Assembly (NCBI RefSeq): GCF_000299875.1 | Contig: NZ_AMRK01000007.1 | Span: 1 to 64,000, forward strand | Length of the DNA: 64,000 bases | Reading direction: 5' to 3' | Origin: Celeribacter baekdonensis B30 | GTDB lineage: Bacteria; Pseudomonadota; Alphaproteobacteria; Rhodobacterales; Rhodobacteraceae | Shown here: positions 44,527-53,865 of the stretch, in pieces | How positions within the stretch are numbered: the stretch's first letter is position 1 | Layout of the letters: each line of letters begins with the position of its first letter | The notes under the pieces: generated by a model | Database searches by the model: none | What the model saw: only the letters and a program-made list of their open reading frames with translations | Told to the model about the DNA's origin: nothing | Made by a program: the position numbers and the translations under genes

Positions 44527-46659
44527 ATGACATCATACGTTGCTCGCCACGGGCTGGACGTGGCCGAACCCCTCGCCACCTTCATCGAAACCGAGGTTCT
44601 CGTTCCCGGCGTGTCTGCGGATGCGTTCTGGTCCGGCTATGCCACATTGCTGAAAGACCTGATGCCTGTGAACCGTATGTTGCTTGAGACCCGCGACAGG
44701 TTGCAGACCGAGATTGACGCGTGGCACGCGGCCAATACGTTGGGCGATGGCACGGCGTATCGCGCGTTCCTGTCGGAGATCGGCTATCTGCAACCGGAAC
44801 CGGCCCCTTTCGCTGTCGAAACGCAGAACGTCGATGATGAAATCGCTGCCGTCGCCGGCCCCCAGCTTGTGGTGCCCGTGATGAACGCGCGCTTTGCCCT
44901 GAATGCGGCGAATGCGCGCTGGGGCTCGCTTTATGATGCGCTCTACGGCACGGATGCCATCCCCGGCAAGGCAAGCGGCCGCGGATATGATCCGGCACGC
45001 GGCGCTCAGGTGATTGCCTGGGCACGGGCACATCTCGACAAGGTGACCCCGCTGAGCGGACAGAGCTGGGCCGATGTCACCGGGTTCACGGTGTCGGACG
45101 GGGCTTTGCTCGTCGCCGCAGGTGGCATGGATGTGACGCTTGCCGATCCCGCTCAGTTCGCGGGCTATCGAGACACTGGCAATATTCTCCTCACCGCCAA
45201 CGGGCTGTTGATTGAGGTCGTGATCAACCGCGACAGTCTGATCGGCAAAACCGATCCCGCCGGCATCGCCGATGTCCGCATCGAAGCCGCGCTGACGGCC
45301 ATTCAGGACTGTGAAGATTCCGTCGCCGCGGTCGATGCCGAGGACAAATGTGCGGTGTACCGGAATTGGCTGGGTCTGATGACTGGCACATTGACCGAGA
45401 GCTTCGACAAGGGAGGGCAGCCGATGACGCGGGCGCTTGCCCCCGATGTCACCTATCATGCGCCGGACGGCGGTTCCGTCACCCACCCCGGACGTGCCCT
45501 CATGCTGGTGCGCAATGTCGGCCACCTGATGCTGACCGACGCGGTCCGCATCGACGGTCAGGACACGCCGGAAGGCATCATGGACGCCGTCGTGACGGTG
45601 GCCTGCGCCATGCACGATCTGGCCAAGACGGATGGTCCGCGCAATTCGCGCAAAGGCTCGGTCTATGTTGTCAAACCGAAAATGCATGGGCCCGAAGAGG
45701 TGGCTTTTGCCAACACGCTTTACAGCCGGGTCGAAGCTCTGCTGGGCCTGCCTGAAAACACCGTGAAGCTTGGCATCATGGATGAAGAGCGTCGGACGTC
45801 GGCCAATCTGGCCGCCTGTATCGCGGCGGTGAAAAATCGCTGCGTGTTCATCAACACCGGGTTTCTCGACCGCACTGGCGACGAAATTCACACTTCGATG
45901 CAGGCCGGTCCCGTGATCCCGCGCGGCGAGATGGCCGGGTCCGCATGGCTTTCGGCCTATGAGAACGGCAATGTCGATACCGGCCTCGCATGTGGCATGA
46001 AAGGTCAGGCGCAGATCGGCAAGGGCATGTGGGCCAAACCCGATGAGATGGCCGAGATGCTCGCCGCCAAGATTGCGCATCCGAAGGCCGGGGCCAACAC
46101 GGCCTGGGTGCCGTCTCCGACCGCCGCAGTGCTGCACGCCACGCATTACCACGAGGTCGATGTCAGCGCCGTTCAGAGCGAGATCGCGGATCGTCCGCGC
46201 GCGCGCCGCGAGGCTTTGCTGATGCCGCCGATCATGCACGGGCGCAACCTGTCACAGGCCGAAATCCGGCACGAGCTTGAGAACGCATGTCAGTCCATTC
46301 TGGGCTACGTGGTGCGCTGGGTCGATCAGGGTGTTGGGTGTTCGAAAGTACCTGACATCAATGATGTGGCTCTGATGGAAGACCGTGCGACATTGCGGAT
46401 TTCCTCACAGTATCTGGCCAACTGGCTGTTGCATGGCCTGTGTTCGAAGGATGACATCGAAGCTGCGTTCCGCTGCATGGCTCCAAAGGTCGATGCGCAA
46501 AACGCCGGTGATGCACAGTACACCCCGATGGCCCCCGGTTTCGCGGGCGAAGCCTTTAATGTCGCACGAGCGCTGGTCTTTGACGGAGTCAACCAACCTT
46601 CGGGCTATACGGAGCCGCTTCTCCACGCGGCCCGCCGCCGTGTGAAGAACGCCCTGTGA
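44527..46659 (+). CDS. glcB: Malate synthase G
   Basis: A 710-residue monomeric malate synthase condensing glyoxylate with acetyl-CoA to malate. Recognisable stretches: '[21 protein letters not shown]' (in pieces), '[17 protein letters not shown]', '[17 protein letters not shown]', '[21 protein letters not shown]' (in pieces) and '[18 protein letters not shown]'. The ATG at 44527 with AAGGAGA upstream is the natural start. It is followed 31 bases later by a GlcG-like gene, pointing to glyoxylate/glycolate metabolism. Confidence 0.95.
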   Translation: MTSYVARHGLDVAEPLATFIETEVLVPGVSADAFWSGYATLLKDLMPVNRMLLETRDRLQTEIDAWHAANTLGDGTAYRAFLSEIGYLQPEPAPFAVETQNVDDEIAAVAGPQLVVPVMNARFALNAANARWGSLYDALYGTDAIPGKASGRGYDPARGAQVIAWARAHLDKVTPLSGQSWADVTGFTVSDGALLVAAGGMDVTLADPAQFAGYRDTGNILLTANGLLIEVVINRDSLIGKTDPAGIADVRIEAALTAIQDCEDSVAAVDAEDKCAVYRNWLGLMTGTLTESFDKGGQPMTRALAPDVTYHAPDGGSVTHPGRALMLVRNVGHLMLTDAVRIDGQDTPEGIMDAVVTVACAMHDLAKTDGPRNSRKGSVYVVKPKMHGPEEVAFANTLYSRVEALLGLPENTVKLGIMDEERRTSANLAACIAAVKNRCVFINTGFLDRTGDEIHTSMQAGPVIPRGEMAGSAWLSAYENGNVDTGLACGMKGQAQIGKGMWAKPDEMAEMLAAKIAHPKAGANTAWVPSPTAAVLHATHYHEVDVSAVQSEIADRPRARREALLMPPIMHGRNLSQAEIRHELENACQSILGYVVRWVDQGVGCSKVPDINDVALMEDRATLRISSQYLANWLLHGLCSKDDIEAAFRCMAPKVDAQNAGDAQYTPMAPGFAGEAFNVARALVFDGVNQPSGYTEPLLHAARRRVKNAL

Positions 46660-46690
46660 CGGTGGGCGCAAAATCAAGGAAGGATACAAC

Positions 46691-47113
46691 ATGCTGACGA
46701 TCAAGAGACTGGACATTCAGGACGCCCGCGTCCTGATCGCCGGGGCGCGGGAAAAAGCCGAGGTGATCGGCGTGCCTATGTGTATCGCAATCACCGATGA
46801 GGGCGGCAATCTGATCGCCTTTGAGCGGATGGACGGTGGCAAGGTGACGTCGTCGATCATCGCCATCGACAAAAGCTACACGGCCTCGGGCGCCAAGAAA
46901 GCCACACATGAATATGGCGTTGCAAGCCAGCCGGGATCGCCGGCCTACGGCATCGGTTCCGCCATCGGTGGCCGCCTTATGGTGGTGGGTGGCGGCCTGC
47001 CTGTCATTGTCGAGGGAGAGGTTGTCGGCGGAATCGGTGTCTCCTCTGGGACTCCGGATCAGGACCGCGCCGTAGCCCAGGCTGGCATCGATGCATTCCT
47101 TGCCACTTTGTAA
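46691..47113 (+). CDS. GlcG/HbpS-family protein
   Basis: A 140-residue GlcG/HbpS-type protein ('VPMCIAITDEGGNLIAFERMDG', read in pieces, and 'GGGLPVIVEGEVVGGIGVSSGTPDQD'). The family is often encoded with glycolate/glyoxylate genes; its function is not established, though some members bind haem or cobalamin-like ligands. AAGGA precedes the ATG. Probably co-transcribed with glcB. Confidence 0.85.
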   Translation: MLTIKRLDIQDARVLIAGAREKAEVIGVPMCIAITDEGGNLIAFERMDGGKVTSSIIAIDKSYTASGAKKATHEYGVASQPGSPAYGIGSAIGGRLMVVGGGLPVIVEGEVVGGIGVSSGTPDQDRAVAQAGIDAFLATL

Positions 47114-47325
47114 GGTTGCGCATGTGACGTCGACGATGCGGCCTTTCACCGAATGCAACGGTTTCGCGACGTCACACCCCCAACATTAGGGAGTGTATGA
47201 GTTTTAATCTCATCGAATAAAACATAACTATCCTTATAGGAATTTTATTTCGCCGAGTGTGTGCGCTACCTTCAAGTGCGACTCCTATTAGAAAACAATG
47301 AGTTATCTAATGAGGAAAATGTGCC
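47114..47325. other. AT-rich spacer after glcG with inverted repeats
   Basis: GTGACGTCG (47124-47132) pairs perfectly with CGACGTCAC (47167-47175) across a 34-base loop; it may terminate the glcB operon. A second, AT-rich fold centred on TCCT-TAT-AGGA lies near 47231-47241. The base composition changes sharply here, at the edge of the transposase remnant. Confidence 0.4.
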
Positions 47326-47560
47326 ATGGGAGCCGTTTATACGCAACTGAGTATCTCCAAGCGACGCAAAACGGAACGCTGGAGACACCCGAAGGTCCCT
47401 GTCGACGCGATGGCCCGTGTTCCGGATTGGTCGGAATCAACTATCCACCGGGAGATCAACGTCATTTCTGGGCCGCTGACGCTTTCCCTAAAAAACGCCG
47501 GGTATTTCGGCCATACTGCCAATTGCAGATGCACCGCCCCCAGAGCCAATAGGAGCGCAG
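47326..47560 (+). pseudogene. Degraded IS30-family transposase (N-terminal remnant)
   Basis: The frame begins MGAVYTQLSISKRRKTERWR and continues with a VPVDAMARV..STIHREIN pattern, which matches the N-terminal helix-turn-helix of IS30-type transposases (MGxxYxQLSxxERxxxxR...ARxLxRxxSTIxREI). After about 45 residues similarity fades and no catalytic DDE region follows; the frame ends at 47721 with unrelated sequence. I read this as a decayed insertion-sequence remnant marking the left edge of the catabolic region. Confidence 0.55.
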
Positions 47561-47626
47561 TTCAACTGGCGCTTACACGCGTGAGACGCGGCGCAAATGG
47601 AGCAGGAAGACGGCAAACGCCGTTGT

Positions 47627-48046
47627 TTATGCCGCCAGTTCGGGGTGAAGATATCTCTCCAACCCGGCGCGGCAATCGTCGGGCCAGGGATGGGATTTAT
47701 GATCCTTGGTCGAGGTCATGACGATGAGTTGCTCGATGGTCCAGATCACGTCCTCTCCGACCGTCACCACCGTATATAAATCAAGAGAGGATTTGCCGAT
47801 CTTGCGCACATGCACATTGAAATCGAGCACATCCCCGTACACCGCAGGTTTTTTAAATTCGATGGTCATTTTGACACTGGGCAGACCCAAATGGCGGTCA
47901 AACATCAGATCCTTCCATGTGACCCCGAAAGAGGCGAACATGGCCTCATTCACATCGACCAACATGGACAGATAGGCCGGGTGATAGGCGATGCCGGTGA
48001 GGTCGCAGTCACCAAAACGCATCGGCTTTGAAATCATAAAGGGCAT
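47627..48046 (-). CDS. 4-hydroxybenzoyl-CoA thioesterase-type hotdog protein
   Basis: About 139 residues with the 4HBT motif 'FGDCDLTGIAYHPAYLSML' whose Asp is the catalytic residue of Pseudomonas-type hotdog thioesterases. It probably hydrolyses an aromatic or alicyclic acyl-CoA. The ATG at 48046 follows AAAGGAA. It is divergent from the aminobenzoyl-CoA monooxygenase operon, whose own thioesterase carries a similar motif. Confidence 0.85.
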   Translation of the reverse strand: MPFMISKPMRFGDCDLTGIAYHPAYLSMLVDVNEAMFASFGVTWKDLMFDRHLGLPSVKMTIEFKKPAVYGDVLDFNVHVRKIGKSSLDLYTVVTVGEDVIWTIEQLIVMTSTKDHKSHPWPDDCRAGLERYLHPELAA

Positions 48047-48434
48047 AGGGATTCCTTTCAGTCGGGTGGTCGCAATGGGCATACGCCGCGTATGAAGATG
48101 AGCGGCCCGCCAAATTTGCGCCCTCTCTTATTGTTTATGTTTAAAATTTATTACGATGTCAAACACCGGATGAATCGGGTCGGATATGGGCGCTTTATCG
48201 GCAGAAATTCTCGAAAGATAGAACCTATAGTTTTGAGAATGAAACCATATATAATCAGAAAGTGAATTATTTAGCATTAAATTTCAATGTTTTAATCAAT
48301 GCTCACAGGCCACACTTTCGGCGCGTCTGACCCATGTCTTACCTGTTGACAGGCAGATGTGCTCAACTTAACTTTATATTTAAAATATATTGGAGGCGCG
48401 AGACCTCAGCCTCCTAAGTCAAAGGATGACAGCA
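48047..48434. promoter_or_regulatory. Divergent promoter region of the aminobenzoyl-CoA operon
   Basis: About 390 AT-rich bases between the divergent thioesterase gene and the monooxygenase operon. A consensus -35 TTGACA is at 48346-48351; the best -10 at 17-base spacing (TAACTT, 48369-48374) is weak, so an activator may be needed. AAAGG precedes the ATG at 48435. No further gene is seen. Confidence 0.4.
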
Positions 48435-50717
48435 ATGAAGATAGCGATTCTCGGCGGTGGCCCCTCCGGTCTGTACTTTGCGATTTCGATGAAGCTGCGC
48501 GACCCGAACCATGATCTCACGGTCTATGAGCGCAACCGCTTCGACGACACCTTTGGCTGGGGCGTTGTGCTGTCCGATGAGACCATGTCCAATTTTGAGG
48601 ACAACGACCCGATTTCCGAAAAAATGATCCGCGACAACTTTGCCTATTGGGATGATGTCAAAACGGTCCGTGGCAACGAGGCGATGACATCAGGCGGTCA
48701 TGGGTTCTGTGGCATTGGGCGCAAAAAGCTGTTGTTGGTGCTGCAAGAGCGCGCCCGCGCACTTGGCGTCACCTTGCAATACGAGACCGACCTCACCGAC
48801 GAAAAGATCGCTGACTTGAAAGAGGCCCACGATTTGGTGGTGGCCGCAGACGGGCTCAACTCCAAAACACGCACGATCTATGCGGATAAATTTCAGCCCG
48901 ACATCGACATGCGCCGGAACCACTTTGTTTGGCTCGGCACGCATCAGAAATTCGACGACGCCTTTACGTTTATTTTTGAGAAAACCGAACACGGCTGGAT
49001 CTGGGCGCATGCCTATCAATTCGACGATGACACAGCGACGTTCATTGTCGAATGCGGCCCCGAGGTCTTTAAGGCCTTTGGCTTTGACAGGCTCAACCAA
49101 CAAGACAGCATCGCGCTGTGCGAGAAGATTTTTGCCAAGCATCTTGGTGGCCATGCCTTGATGACCAATGCCAATCACATTCGCGGTTCGGCCTGGATTC
49201 AATTCCCGCGCGTCACTTGCGAAAACTGGTATTTTGAAAATGTCGTTTTGCTCGGGGATGCCTCCGCCACAGCGCATTTTTCTATCGGCTCCGGCAGCAA
49301 ACTTGGGATGGAAAGTGCCATCGCCCTGGCCGATGAACTCAACTCCGGCGCACCGCTGCAGGACGCGCTACAAACCTATCAAGACGAGCGCAAACTCCAG
49401 GTGTTGCGCGTCACATCCGCGGCGCGCAATTCGACGGAATGGTTTGAAGAGGTCGAACGCTATCTGACCTTGGACATGATGCAGTTCAACTATTCCCTGC
49501 TCACCCGATCGCAACGGATCAGCCACGAAAACCTGCGGTTGCGCGACCCGGAATGGCTGGCCTCGGCCGAAGCCTGGTTCCAGAAAAAAGCGGGGAGCAA
49601 TTCAAGCCGCAGCCCGATGTTTGCGCCGTTCAAGCTGCGTGAGATGGAGCTGACAAACCGTGTCGTTGTCTCGCCAATGGCACAATACAAGGCCTCTGAA
49701 GGCATGCCGACCGACTGGCATTTTGTGCATTACGCGGAGCGCGCCAAAGGTGGGGCCGGGCTGGTGTTCACCGAAATGCTTTGTGTCTCCATGGAGGGAC
49801 GCATCACCCCCGGTTGCCCGTGTATCGGACCGGACCAAGTCCCTGCTTGGTCGCGCCTGACCGATTTCGTGCATGCGGAAACCCCCGCGAAAATCTGTGC
49901 GCAAATCGGCCATGCAGGTCGCAAAGGCTCCACCCGTCTGGCATGGGATGGGATCGACCAACCGCTCACAGAGGGCAATTGGGACCTCCTCTCCGCCTCG
50001 GCACTGCCGTTGATGGAGGGCAATGTCGTGCCCAAAGCAATGGATCGCGCTGACATGGATAAGGTCAAAGACCAATTCGTCGCAGCGGTGAAAGCCGCAG
50101 CACAGGCCGATTTCGACATGATCGAAATGCACGCAGCCCACGGGTATCTTTTGGCCTCCTTCATCTCGCCCGTGACCAACAAGCGGTCTGATGAGTATGG
50201 TGGAAGCCTAGAGAACCGGATGCGGTTCCCGCTTGAAATCTTTCACGCGATGCGCGCGCATTGGCCCGAAGCCAAACCGATGAGCGTACGGATTTCGGCC
50301 CATGACTGGATGGGCGACGCGGGCGTTCACCCCGAAGAGGCCGTCGCGATCGCGCAGATGTTCAAAGAGGCCGGAGCCGATGCGATCAACGTCTCCTCTG
50401 GCCAGACCGATAAAAAAGAACAGCCGGTCTATGGCCGTATGTTCCAAGTGCCCTTCTCTGATCGGGTGCGCAATGACATCCACGCGCCGACTTTGGTGGC
50501 GGGCAATATTTATGAACCGGATCATGTCAATTCGATCCTAATGGCCGGTCGCGCCGATCTTGTTCTTTTGGCCCGTCCGCATCTTGCCGATCCATACTGG
50601 ACGCTTCATGCGGCCGTGGATCTGTGTGACACGGAGCAACCATGGCCAGCCCCCTATGAAGGTGGGCGCCGTCAGGCCAATCTTCTGGCCGAACGCGCGA
50701 AAGCGATGGCGTCATGA
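48435..50717 (+). CDS. 2-aminobenzoyl-CoA monooxygenase/reductase-type fusion (FAD monooxygenase + OYE domain)
   Basis: A 760-residue two-domain flavoenzyme. Residues 1-385 form a PHBH-type FAD monooxygenase ('IAILGGGPSGLYFA', 'DLVVAADGLNS', 'VVLLGDASATAHFSIGSGSKLGME' in pieces). Residues from about 394 to the end are an old-yellow-enzyme-type FMN domain ('RVVVSPMAQYKASEGMPTDWHFVHY' in pieces, 'QIGHAGRKGS', 'EMHAAHGYLLASFISP'). This architecture is that of anthraniloyl-CoA monooxygenase/reductase and salicylyl-CoA 5-hydroxylase. The former hydroxylates and then reduces 2-aminobenzoyl-CoA with NADH and O2, breaking aromaticity. The adjacent RidA protein and the nearby isatin-hydrolase and ior genes favour 2-aminobenzoyl-CoA. 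Confidence 0.82.
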   Translation: MKIAILGGGPSGLYFAISMKLRDPNHDLTVYERNRFDDTFGWGVVLSDETMSNFEDNDPISEKMIRDNFAYWDDVKTVRGNEAMTSGGHGFCGIGRKKLLLVLQERARALGVTLQYETDLTDEKIADLKEAHDLVVAADGLNSKTRTIYADKFQPDIDMRRNHFVWLGTHQKFDDAFTFIFEKTEHGWIWAHAYQFDDDTATFIVECGPEVFKAFGFDRLNQQDSIALCEKIFAKHLGGHALMTNANHIRGSAWIQFPRVTCENWYFENVVLLGDASATAHFSIGSGSKLGMESAIALADELNSGAPLQDALQTYQDERKLQVLRVTSAARNSTEWFEEVERYLTLDMMQFNYSLLTRSQRISHENLRLRDPEWLASAEAWFQKKAGSNSSRSPMFAPFKLREMELTNRVVVSPMAQYKASEGMPTDWHFVHYAERAKGGAGLVFTEMLCVSMEGRITPGCPCIGPDQVPAWSRLTDFVHAETPAKICAQIGHAGRKGSTRLAWDGIDQPLTEGNWDLLSASALPLMEGNVVPKAMDRADMDKVKDQFVAAVKAAAQADFDMIEMHAAHGYLLASFISPVTNKRSDEYGGSLENRMRFPLEIFHAMRAHWPEAKPMSVRISAHDWMGDAGVHPEEAVAIAQMFKEAGADAINVSSGQTDKKEQPVYGRMFQVPFSDRVRNDIHAPTLVAGNIYEPDHVNSILMAGRADLVLLARPHLADPYWTLHAAVDLCDTEQPWPAPYEGGRRQANLLAERAKAMAS

Positions 50718-51457
50718 GTTTAGACGGGAAAGCGGCCTTTGTGACGGGAGGCGGCTCCGGTGTCGGGGCTGTCATCGCCATGCAACTGGCCCAAGCCGGA
50801 GCACAGGTCACGATTTGCGGTCGCCGTCGTGCGCCGCTCGACGCTGTGGCCGCCAGGCACCCGAACATCACGGCAGTTGTCGCGGACATCACCGATGAGG
50901 CTGCAATTTCCACGGTCATTGCCAAGGCGGCCCCCGATATTGTCGTGGCCAACGCCGGGGCCTCGGAAAGTGCACCGTTCGCCAAAACCGAATTGGCCGC
51001 CTTTGAACGGATGATGACGGTCAACCTCACCGGCACGTTTCTGACGCTGCGCGAAGGGGTCAAGGCGATGCAGGGCAAGCCATGGGGCCGCCTCATTGCC
51101 ATCGCCTCGACCGCCGGGATCAAAGGCTATCCCTATGTCGCGCCCTATGCGGCGGCAAAGCATGGCGTGATTGGGATGGTCAAATCCGTAGCCCTCGAAG
51201 TTGTGCGCAAAGGCATCACGGTCAATGCGATTTGTCCGGGGTTTCTTGACACCGAAATGACCGACCGCTCGATCGCCAATATCGTCGAAAAAACCGGGCG
51301 CAGCCCCGAAGAGGCCCGCGCCTCTTTGGAGGCGACCAACCCTATGCACAGACTCGTCCCTCCCGAAGATGTCGCCCGTGCCGTTCTCTGGCTCTGCTCT
51401 GAGGGCTCGGATATGGTCACTGGACAATCTATTTCAGTGTCCGGAGGTGAGACATGA
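50714..51457 (+). CDS. SDR-family dehydrogenase in the aminobenzoyl-CoA operon
   Basis: A 247-residue short-chain dehydrogenase/reductase: cofactor motif 'FVTGGGSGVG', 'VANAGAS', catalytic Ser in 'IASTAG' and 'YVAPYAAAKHG' (YxxxK). It overlaps the monooxygenase gene by ATGA and the thioesterase gene by ATGA. A likely role is oxidation or reduction of a cyclic hydroxyacyl-CoA intermediate in the lower pathway, as in beta-oxidation-like ring degradation. Confidence 0.87.
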   Translation: MSLDGKAAFVTGGGSGVGAVIAMQLAQAGAQVTICGRRRAPLDAVAARHPNITAVVADITDEAAISTVIAKAAPDIVVANAGASESAPFAKTELAAFERMMTVNLTGTFLTLREGVKAMQGKPWGRLIAIASTAGIKGYPYVAPYAAAKHGVIGMVKSVALEVVRKGITVNAICPGFLDTEMTDRSIANIVEKTGRSPEEARASLEATNPMHRLVPPEDVARAVLWLCSEGSDMVTGQSISVSGGET

Positions 51458-51882
51458 GCGAGACCTTTTCCATCCGCCGTCAGGTGGAATTCAATCACTG
51501 TGACGCCGCCGGGATCGTGTTCTACCCCCGCTATTTTGAAATGATCTCCTCGCTGACCGAGCGGTTCTTTTCTGATGCGTTGGATTTTAGCTGGGCCTCC
51601 ATTGGCCTCGCTGAGGGCTACGGCACGCCGATGGGCAATATCGAGGTCCGATTTCACGCGCCCTCTCAGCTTGAAGATTGGTTGGATCTCTCGCTACAGA
51701 TCGAACGGATCGGCCGGTCCTCTGCGACATTCCTGATCACCTGTGCCTGCGAGGGCGCGCTGCGGTTCACCTGTAAAGCCACGGTGGTTTACGCCAACAT
51801 CAAGACCGGCGGCTCTGAACCCTGGCCCGAAACACCGCGTGCCAAAATGTCCCGCTATCTCACGGCCTCCTCCCAAAATTGA
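51454..51882 (+). CDS. 4HBT-type acyl-CoA thioesterase
   Basis: A 142-residue hotdog thioesterase with 'FNHCDAAGIVFYPRYFEMI' carrying the catalytic Asp. It starts within the SDR stop (ATGA) and so is tightly coupled. It probably releases free acid from a pathway CoA ester or rescues CoA from dead-end products. Confidence 0.85.
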   Translation: MSETFSIRRQVEFNHCDAAGIVFYPRYFEMISSLTERFFSDALDFSWASIGLAEGYGTPMGNIEVRFHAPSQLEDWLDLSLQIERIGRSSATFLITCACEGALRFTCKATVVYANIKTGGSEPWPETPRAKMSRYLTASSQN

Positions 51883-51909
51883 ATGCCAAGATTAAAAGAA
51901 AGACGCACC

Positions 51910-52338
51910 ATGACAGCTCTCACACCTCATATGTTCCTCCAGCCCGACGGTTGGGTTCCGGCCAAAGGCTATGCCAACGGTCTTTTGGCCGAAGGCCGGA
52001 TGGTTTTCACGGGCGGTCTGATCGGGTGGAACGCCCAGCAAGAGTGGGTGCATCTGGATATGCTGGGGCAATTCCGCCAGACGCTCGAAAACATTGTGGC
52101 GGTGCTGGAACAGGCCGGTGCAAAGCCCGAGCACCTTGTGCGCCTGACCTGGTACATCACCAACAAAGAAGAATATCTCGACAACCTGCGGGCGTTCGGG
52201 GCCGCTTACCGCGAGGTGATTGGACGTCATTTCCCGGCGATGGCCGTTGTTCAGGTCGTGGCCTTGATGGAGGACGCCGCCAAGATCGAGATCGAAGCCA
52301 CGGCGGTTATTCCCCATGACATTACACCCCATGACTGA
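51910..52338 (+). CDS. RidA/YjgF-family enamine/imine deaminase
   Basis: About 142 residues with family pattern 'NGLLAEGRMVFTGGLIGWN', 'QTLENIVAVLEQAGAKPEHLVRLTWYI' (in pieces) and 'PAMAVVQVVALMEDAAKIEIEATAVI' (in pieces). RidA proteins hydrolyse enamines/imines and release ammonia. The product of aminobenzoyl-CoA monooxygenase/reductase is an enamine-type 2-amino-5-oxocyclohexene-carboxyl-CoA, so a dedicated deaminase is a sensible guess. The ATG at 51910 or 51883 may be the start; the former is preferred by alignment. It overlaps the next thioesterase. Confidence 0.85.
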   Translation: MTALTPHMFLQPDGWVPAKGYANGLLAEGRMVFTGGLIGWNAQQEWVHLDMLGQFRQTLENIVAVLEQAGAKPEHLVRLTWYITNKEEYLDNLRAFGAAYREVIGRHFPAMAVVQVVALMEDAAKIEIEATAVIPHDITPHD

Positions 52339-52708
52339 GGCGCTTCAACGCCCCGACACGGCCCCCACCCTTGTCACTGTCGCCCCGCACAGCCACGCCA
52401 CGCCACGCGGGGCGGTCACCGGGGCGTGGATCATGGGTCAGCTGGATGTGGCGGCGGGGCTTGCTGGCCGTAAAATTTCTCAGGGTGATGCCTTGATCCT
52501 GTCGATCAAAGAGCTGACCTTTCACGCCGCCCTCGCCGCTGGCGCGGAATTTGCGATCCATGCCGACCTGACACGACGCGGCAACAGTTCCTTTAACCTG
52601 TTTCTTTCCGCTTGGGCCGAGCCGGACACGGATTGCACCCTCATTATGAGTGCTGATGTGGTGCTTGTTGCGATTGATGCCGATGGCAAGCCACGGAAAC
52701 TGAACTAA
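52331..52708 (+). CDS. YciA/PaaI-like acyl-CoA thioesterase
   Basis: About 125-130 residues of hotdog type; 'TPRGAVTGAWIMGQLDVAAGLAG' resembles the YciA signature (..G.IFGGW.MSQMD..). The ATG at 52331 overlaps the RidA stop; the ATG at 52316 is an alternative. It is the third thioesterase in this region and probably cleaves short acyl-CoA end products. Confidence 0.8.
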   Translation: MTEALQRPDTAPTLVTVAPHSHATPRGAVTGAWIMGQLDVAAGLAGRKISQGDALILSIKELTFHAALAAGAEFAIHADLTRRGNSSFNLFLSAWAEPDTDCTLIMSADVVLVAIDADGKPRKLN

Positions 52709-52749
52709 AAAACATTACAACAGCGTTAGCCGCATAGTCCTGATAAAGA

Positions 52750-52778
52750 AAAACCCATATGAATTTCATGTGGGTTTT
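52750..52778 (+). terminator. Strong terminator of the aminobenzoyl-CoA operon
   Basis: AAAACCCA (52750-52757) pairs with TGGGTTTT (52771-52778); the stem continues through TATGA/TTCATG with one wobble pair, giving about 13 base pairs and a three-base loop. An A/T-rich pair of flanks makes it a plausible Rho-independent terminator. Confidence 0.8.
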
Positions 52779-52810
52779 CACTTTACCTGCGCGCCTATAA
52801 ATTGATACTT

Positions 52811-52822
52811 AAAACAAGTTTT
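52811..52822. promoter_or_regulatory. Candidate MarR site AAAAC-AA-GTTTT
   Basis: An inverted repeat (AAAAC-AA-GTTTT) 30 bases before the MarR gene at 52852. A closely related palindrome AAACATGTTT lies at 53895-53904, in front of the second regulator and the LLM gene. The shared AAAC-N2-GTTT core suggests one regulator binds both. Confidence 0.4.
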
Positions 52823-52851
52823 GTACGATACTTCGAAATGGATAGGTAAAA

Positions 52852-53316
52852 ATGACTGCGCAAGAGACCCACTTGGTTGAGGATGAAATGCTCGCGCGTC
52901 AAAGGCTCCGGCTTTGGTTGCAAATGCTCAAGGCCGTGCGCCACGTCGAGGGATCTTTGCGTGAGCGCCTTCGCTCAGGCTATGCCACCACCCTGCCCCG
53001 CTTTGACGTCTTGGCCGCTCTTCATTCGGAACCGGAGGGCATGAAAATGAGCGAGCTGTCGCAGCATCTTGTCGTGTCCAATGGCAATGTCACCGGTGTG
53101 GTGGATCGGTTGGTGAATGAGGAGCTTGTGGAGCGGCTAACTCTCGAATCAGATCGCCGCGCTTTTCTGGTGCGGATCACCGACAAAGGCCGTGCTTTGA
53201 TGGATGAAATGACGGCTGAACATCTCAGTTGGATTGACGAAATGTTCACGGATGTATCCGAGTCCGACGCGGCGCGCGGCATTTCCATCATGCTCGACAT
53301 TCGCCACAAAGGTTAA
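52852..53316 (+). CDS. MarR-family regulator
   Basis: A 154-residue winged-helix regulator ('LPRFDVLAALHSEPEGMKMSELSQHLVVSNGNVTGVVDRLV', read in pieces; wing 'LESDRRAFLVRITDKGRAL'). Repressors of this type in aromatic catabolism often respond to CoA thioesters. Placed after the aminobenzoyl-CoA operon, it probably regulates that operon. Confidence 0.88.
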   Translation: MTAQETHLVEDEMLARQRLRLWLQMLKAVRHVEGSLRERLRSGYATTLPRFDVLAALHSEPEGMKMSELSQHLVVSNGNVTGVVDRLVNEELVERLTLESDRRAFLVRITDKGRALMDEMTAEHLSWIDEMFTDVSESDAARGISIMLDIRHKG

Positions 53317-53331
53317 CGTAGCTTCTCGTAA

Positions 53332-53865
53332 TCAGCGCCTATGTGTCGCGATCACGCGAGAGGCCTCTTCATAGAGTCCCGAAAGAATGTTGAGCGTCCG
53401 CACCGCGTCTTTCATCCGCGCGGTGAATTCCGGCAATTCAGCAATCTCTGAAATCAACTGACTGCGGCGTATCTCTGCGTATCTATCAGTGATCTCACGC
53501 CCCTGATCCGTGGCCGCGTAGGTGACCCCTGTCCGACTTGATCCATGTTTGGACACGAGCCCGTCAGAAACCATTTTCCGTATAGAATACTGAATGTTAG
53601 GAATGTCGTCCCGGTTCATGAGGCGGGCGATTTCTTTGATCGTTTTGGCGCGATCATTCATGCGGATCACATGGAGCAGCGCGTTGTCCGGGCCACTGGC
53701 AACATAGCCCGAAGAGGCGACCAGACACTCAGATTGCCAGCGGCCAAAGCTTTCGAATGTGCGCATCAAGGCGAATTCAAATTCCGTCGCCGCGACCTCT
53801 GGCTCATCGGCGGCAAGGTGCCATGTGAAGTCAATGTTTTTTGGCGCGGCCTTCTTTTCCGACAT
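53332..53865 (-). CDS. MarR-like winged-helix regulator
   Basis: A 177-residue protein with a winged helix in the middle ('KTIKEIARLMNRDDIPNIQYSIRKMVSDGLV' in pieces; wing with 'SSRTGVTYAATDQGREITDRY') and helical ends. It differs from the neighbouring MarR protein in having a longer N-terminal helix region. It is divergent from the LLM gene and probably controls it. Confidence 0.78.
   Translation of the reverse strand: MSEKKAAPKNIDFTWHLAADEPEVAATEFEFALMRTFESFGRWQSECLVASSGYVASGPDNALLHVIRMNDRAKTIKEIARLMNRDDIPNIQYSIRKMVSDGLVSKHGSSRTGVTYAATDQGREITDRYAEIRRSQLISEIAELPEFTARMKDAVRTLNILSGLYEEASRVIATHRR

Noticed and set aside
44533-46239. A 568-codon minus-strand frame antisense to malate synthase G
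   Set aside because: The plus strand is a full-length malate synthase G; the antisense translation shows no recognisable motifs.
47213-47252. Possible terminal inverted repeats of an insertion sequence
   Set aside because: The AT-rich imperfect repeat (CGAATAAAA..TTTTATTTCG) is too close together and lies on one side only; it is more likely a promoter or hairpin element.
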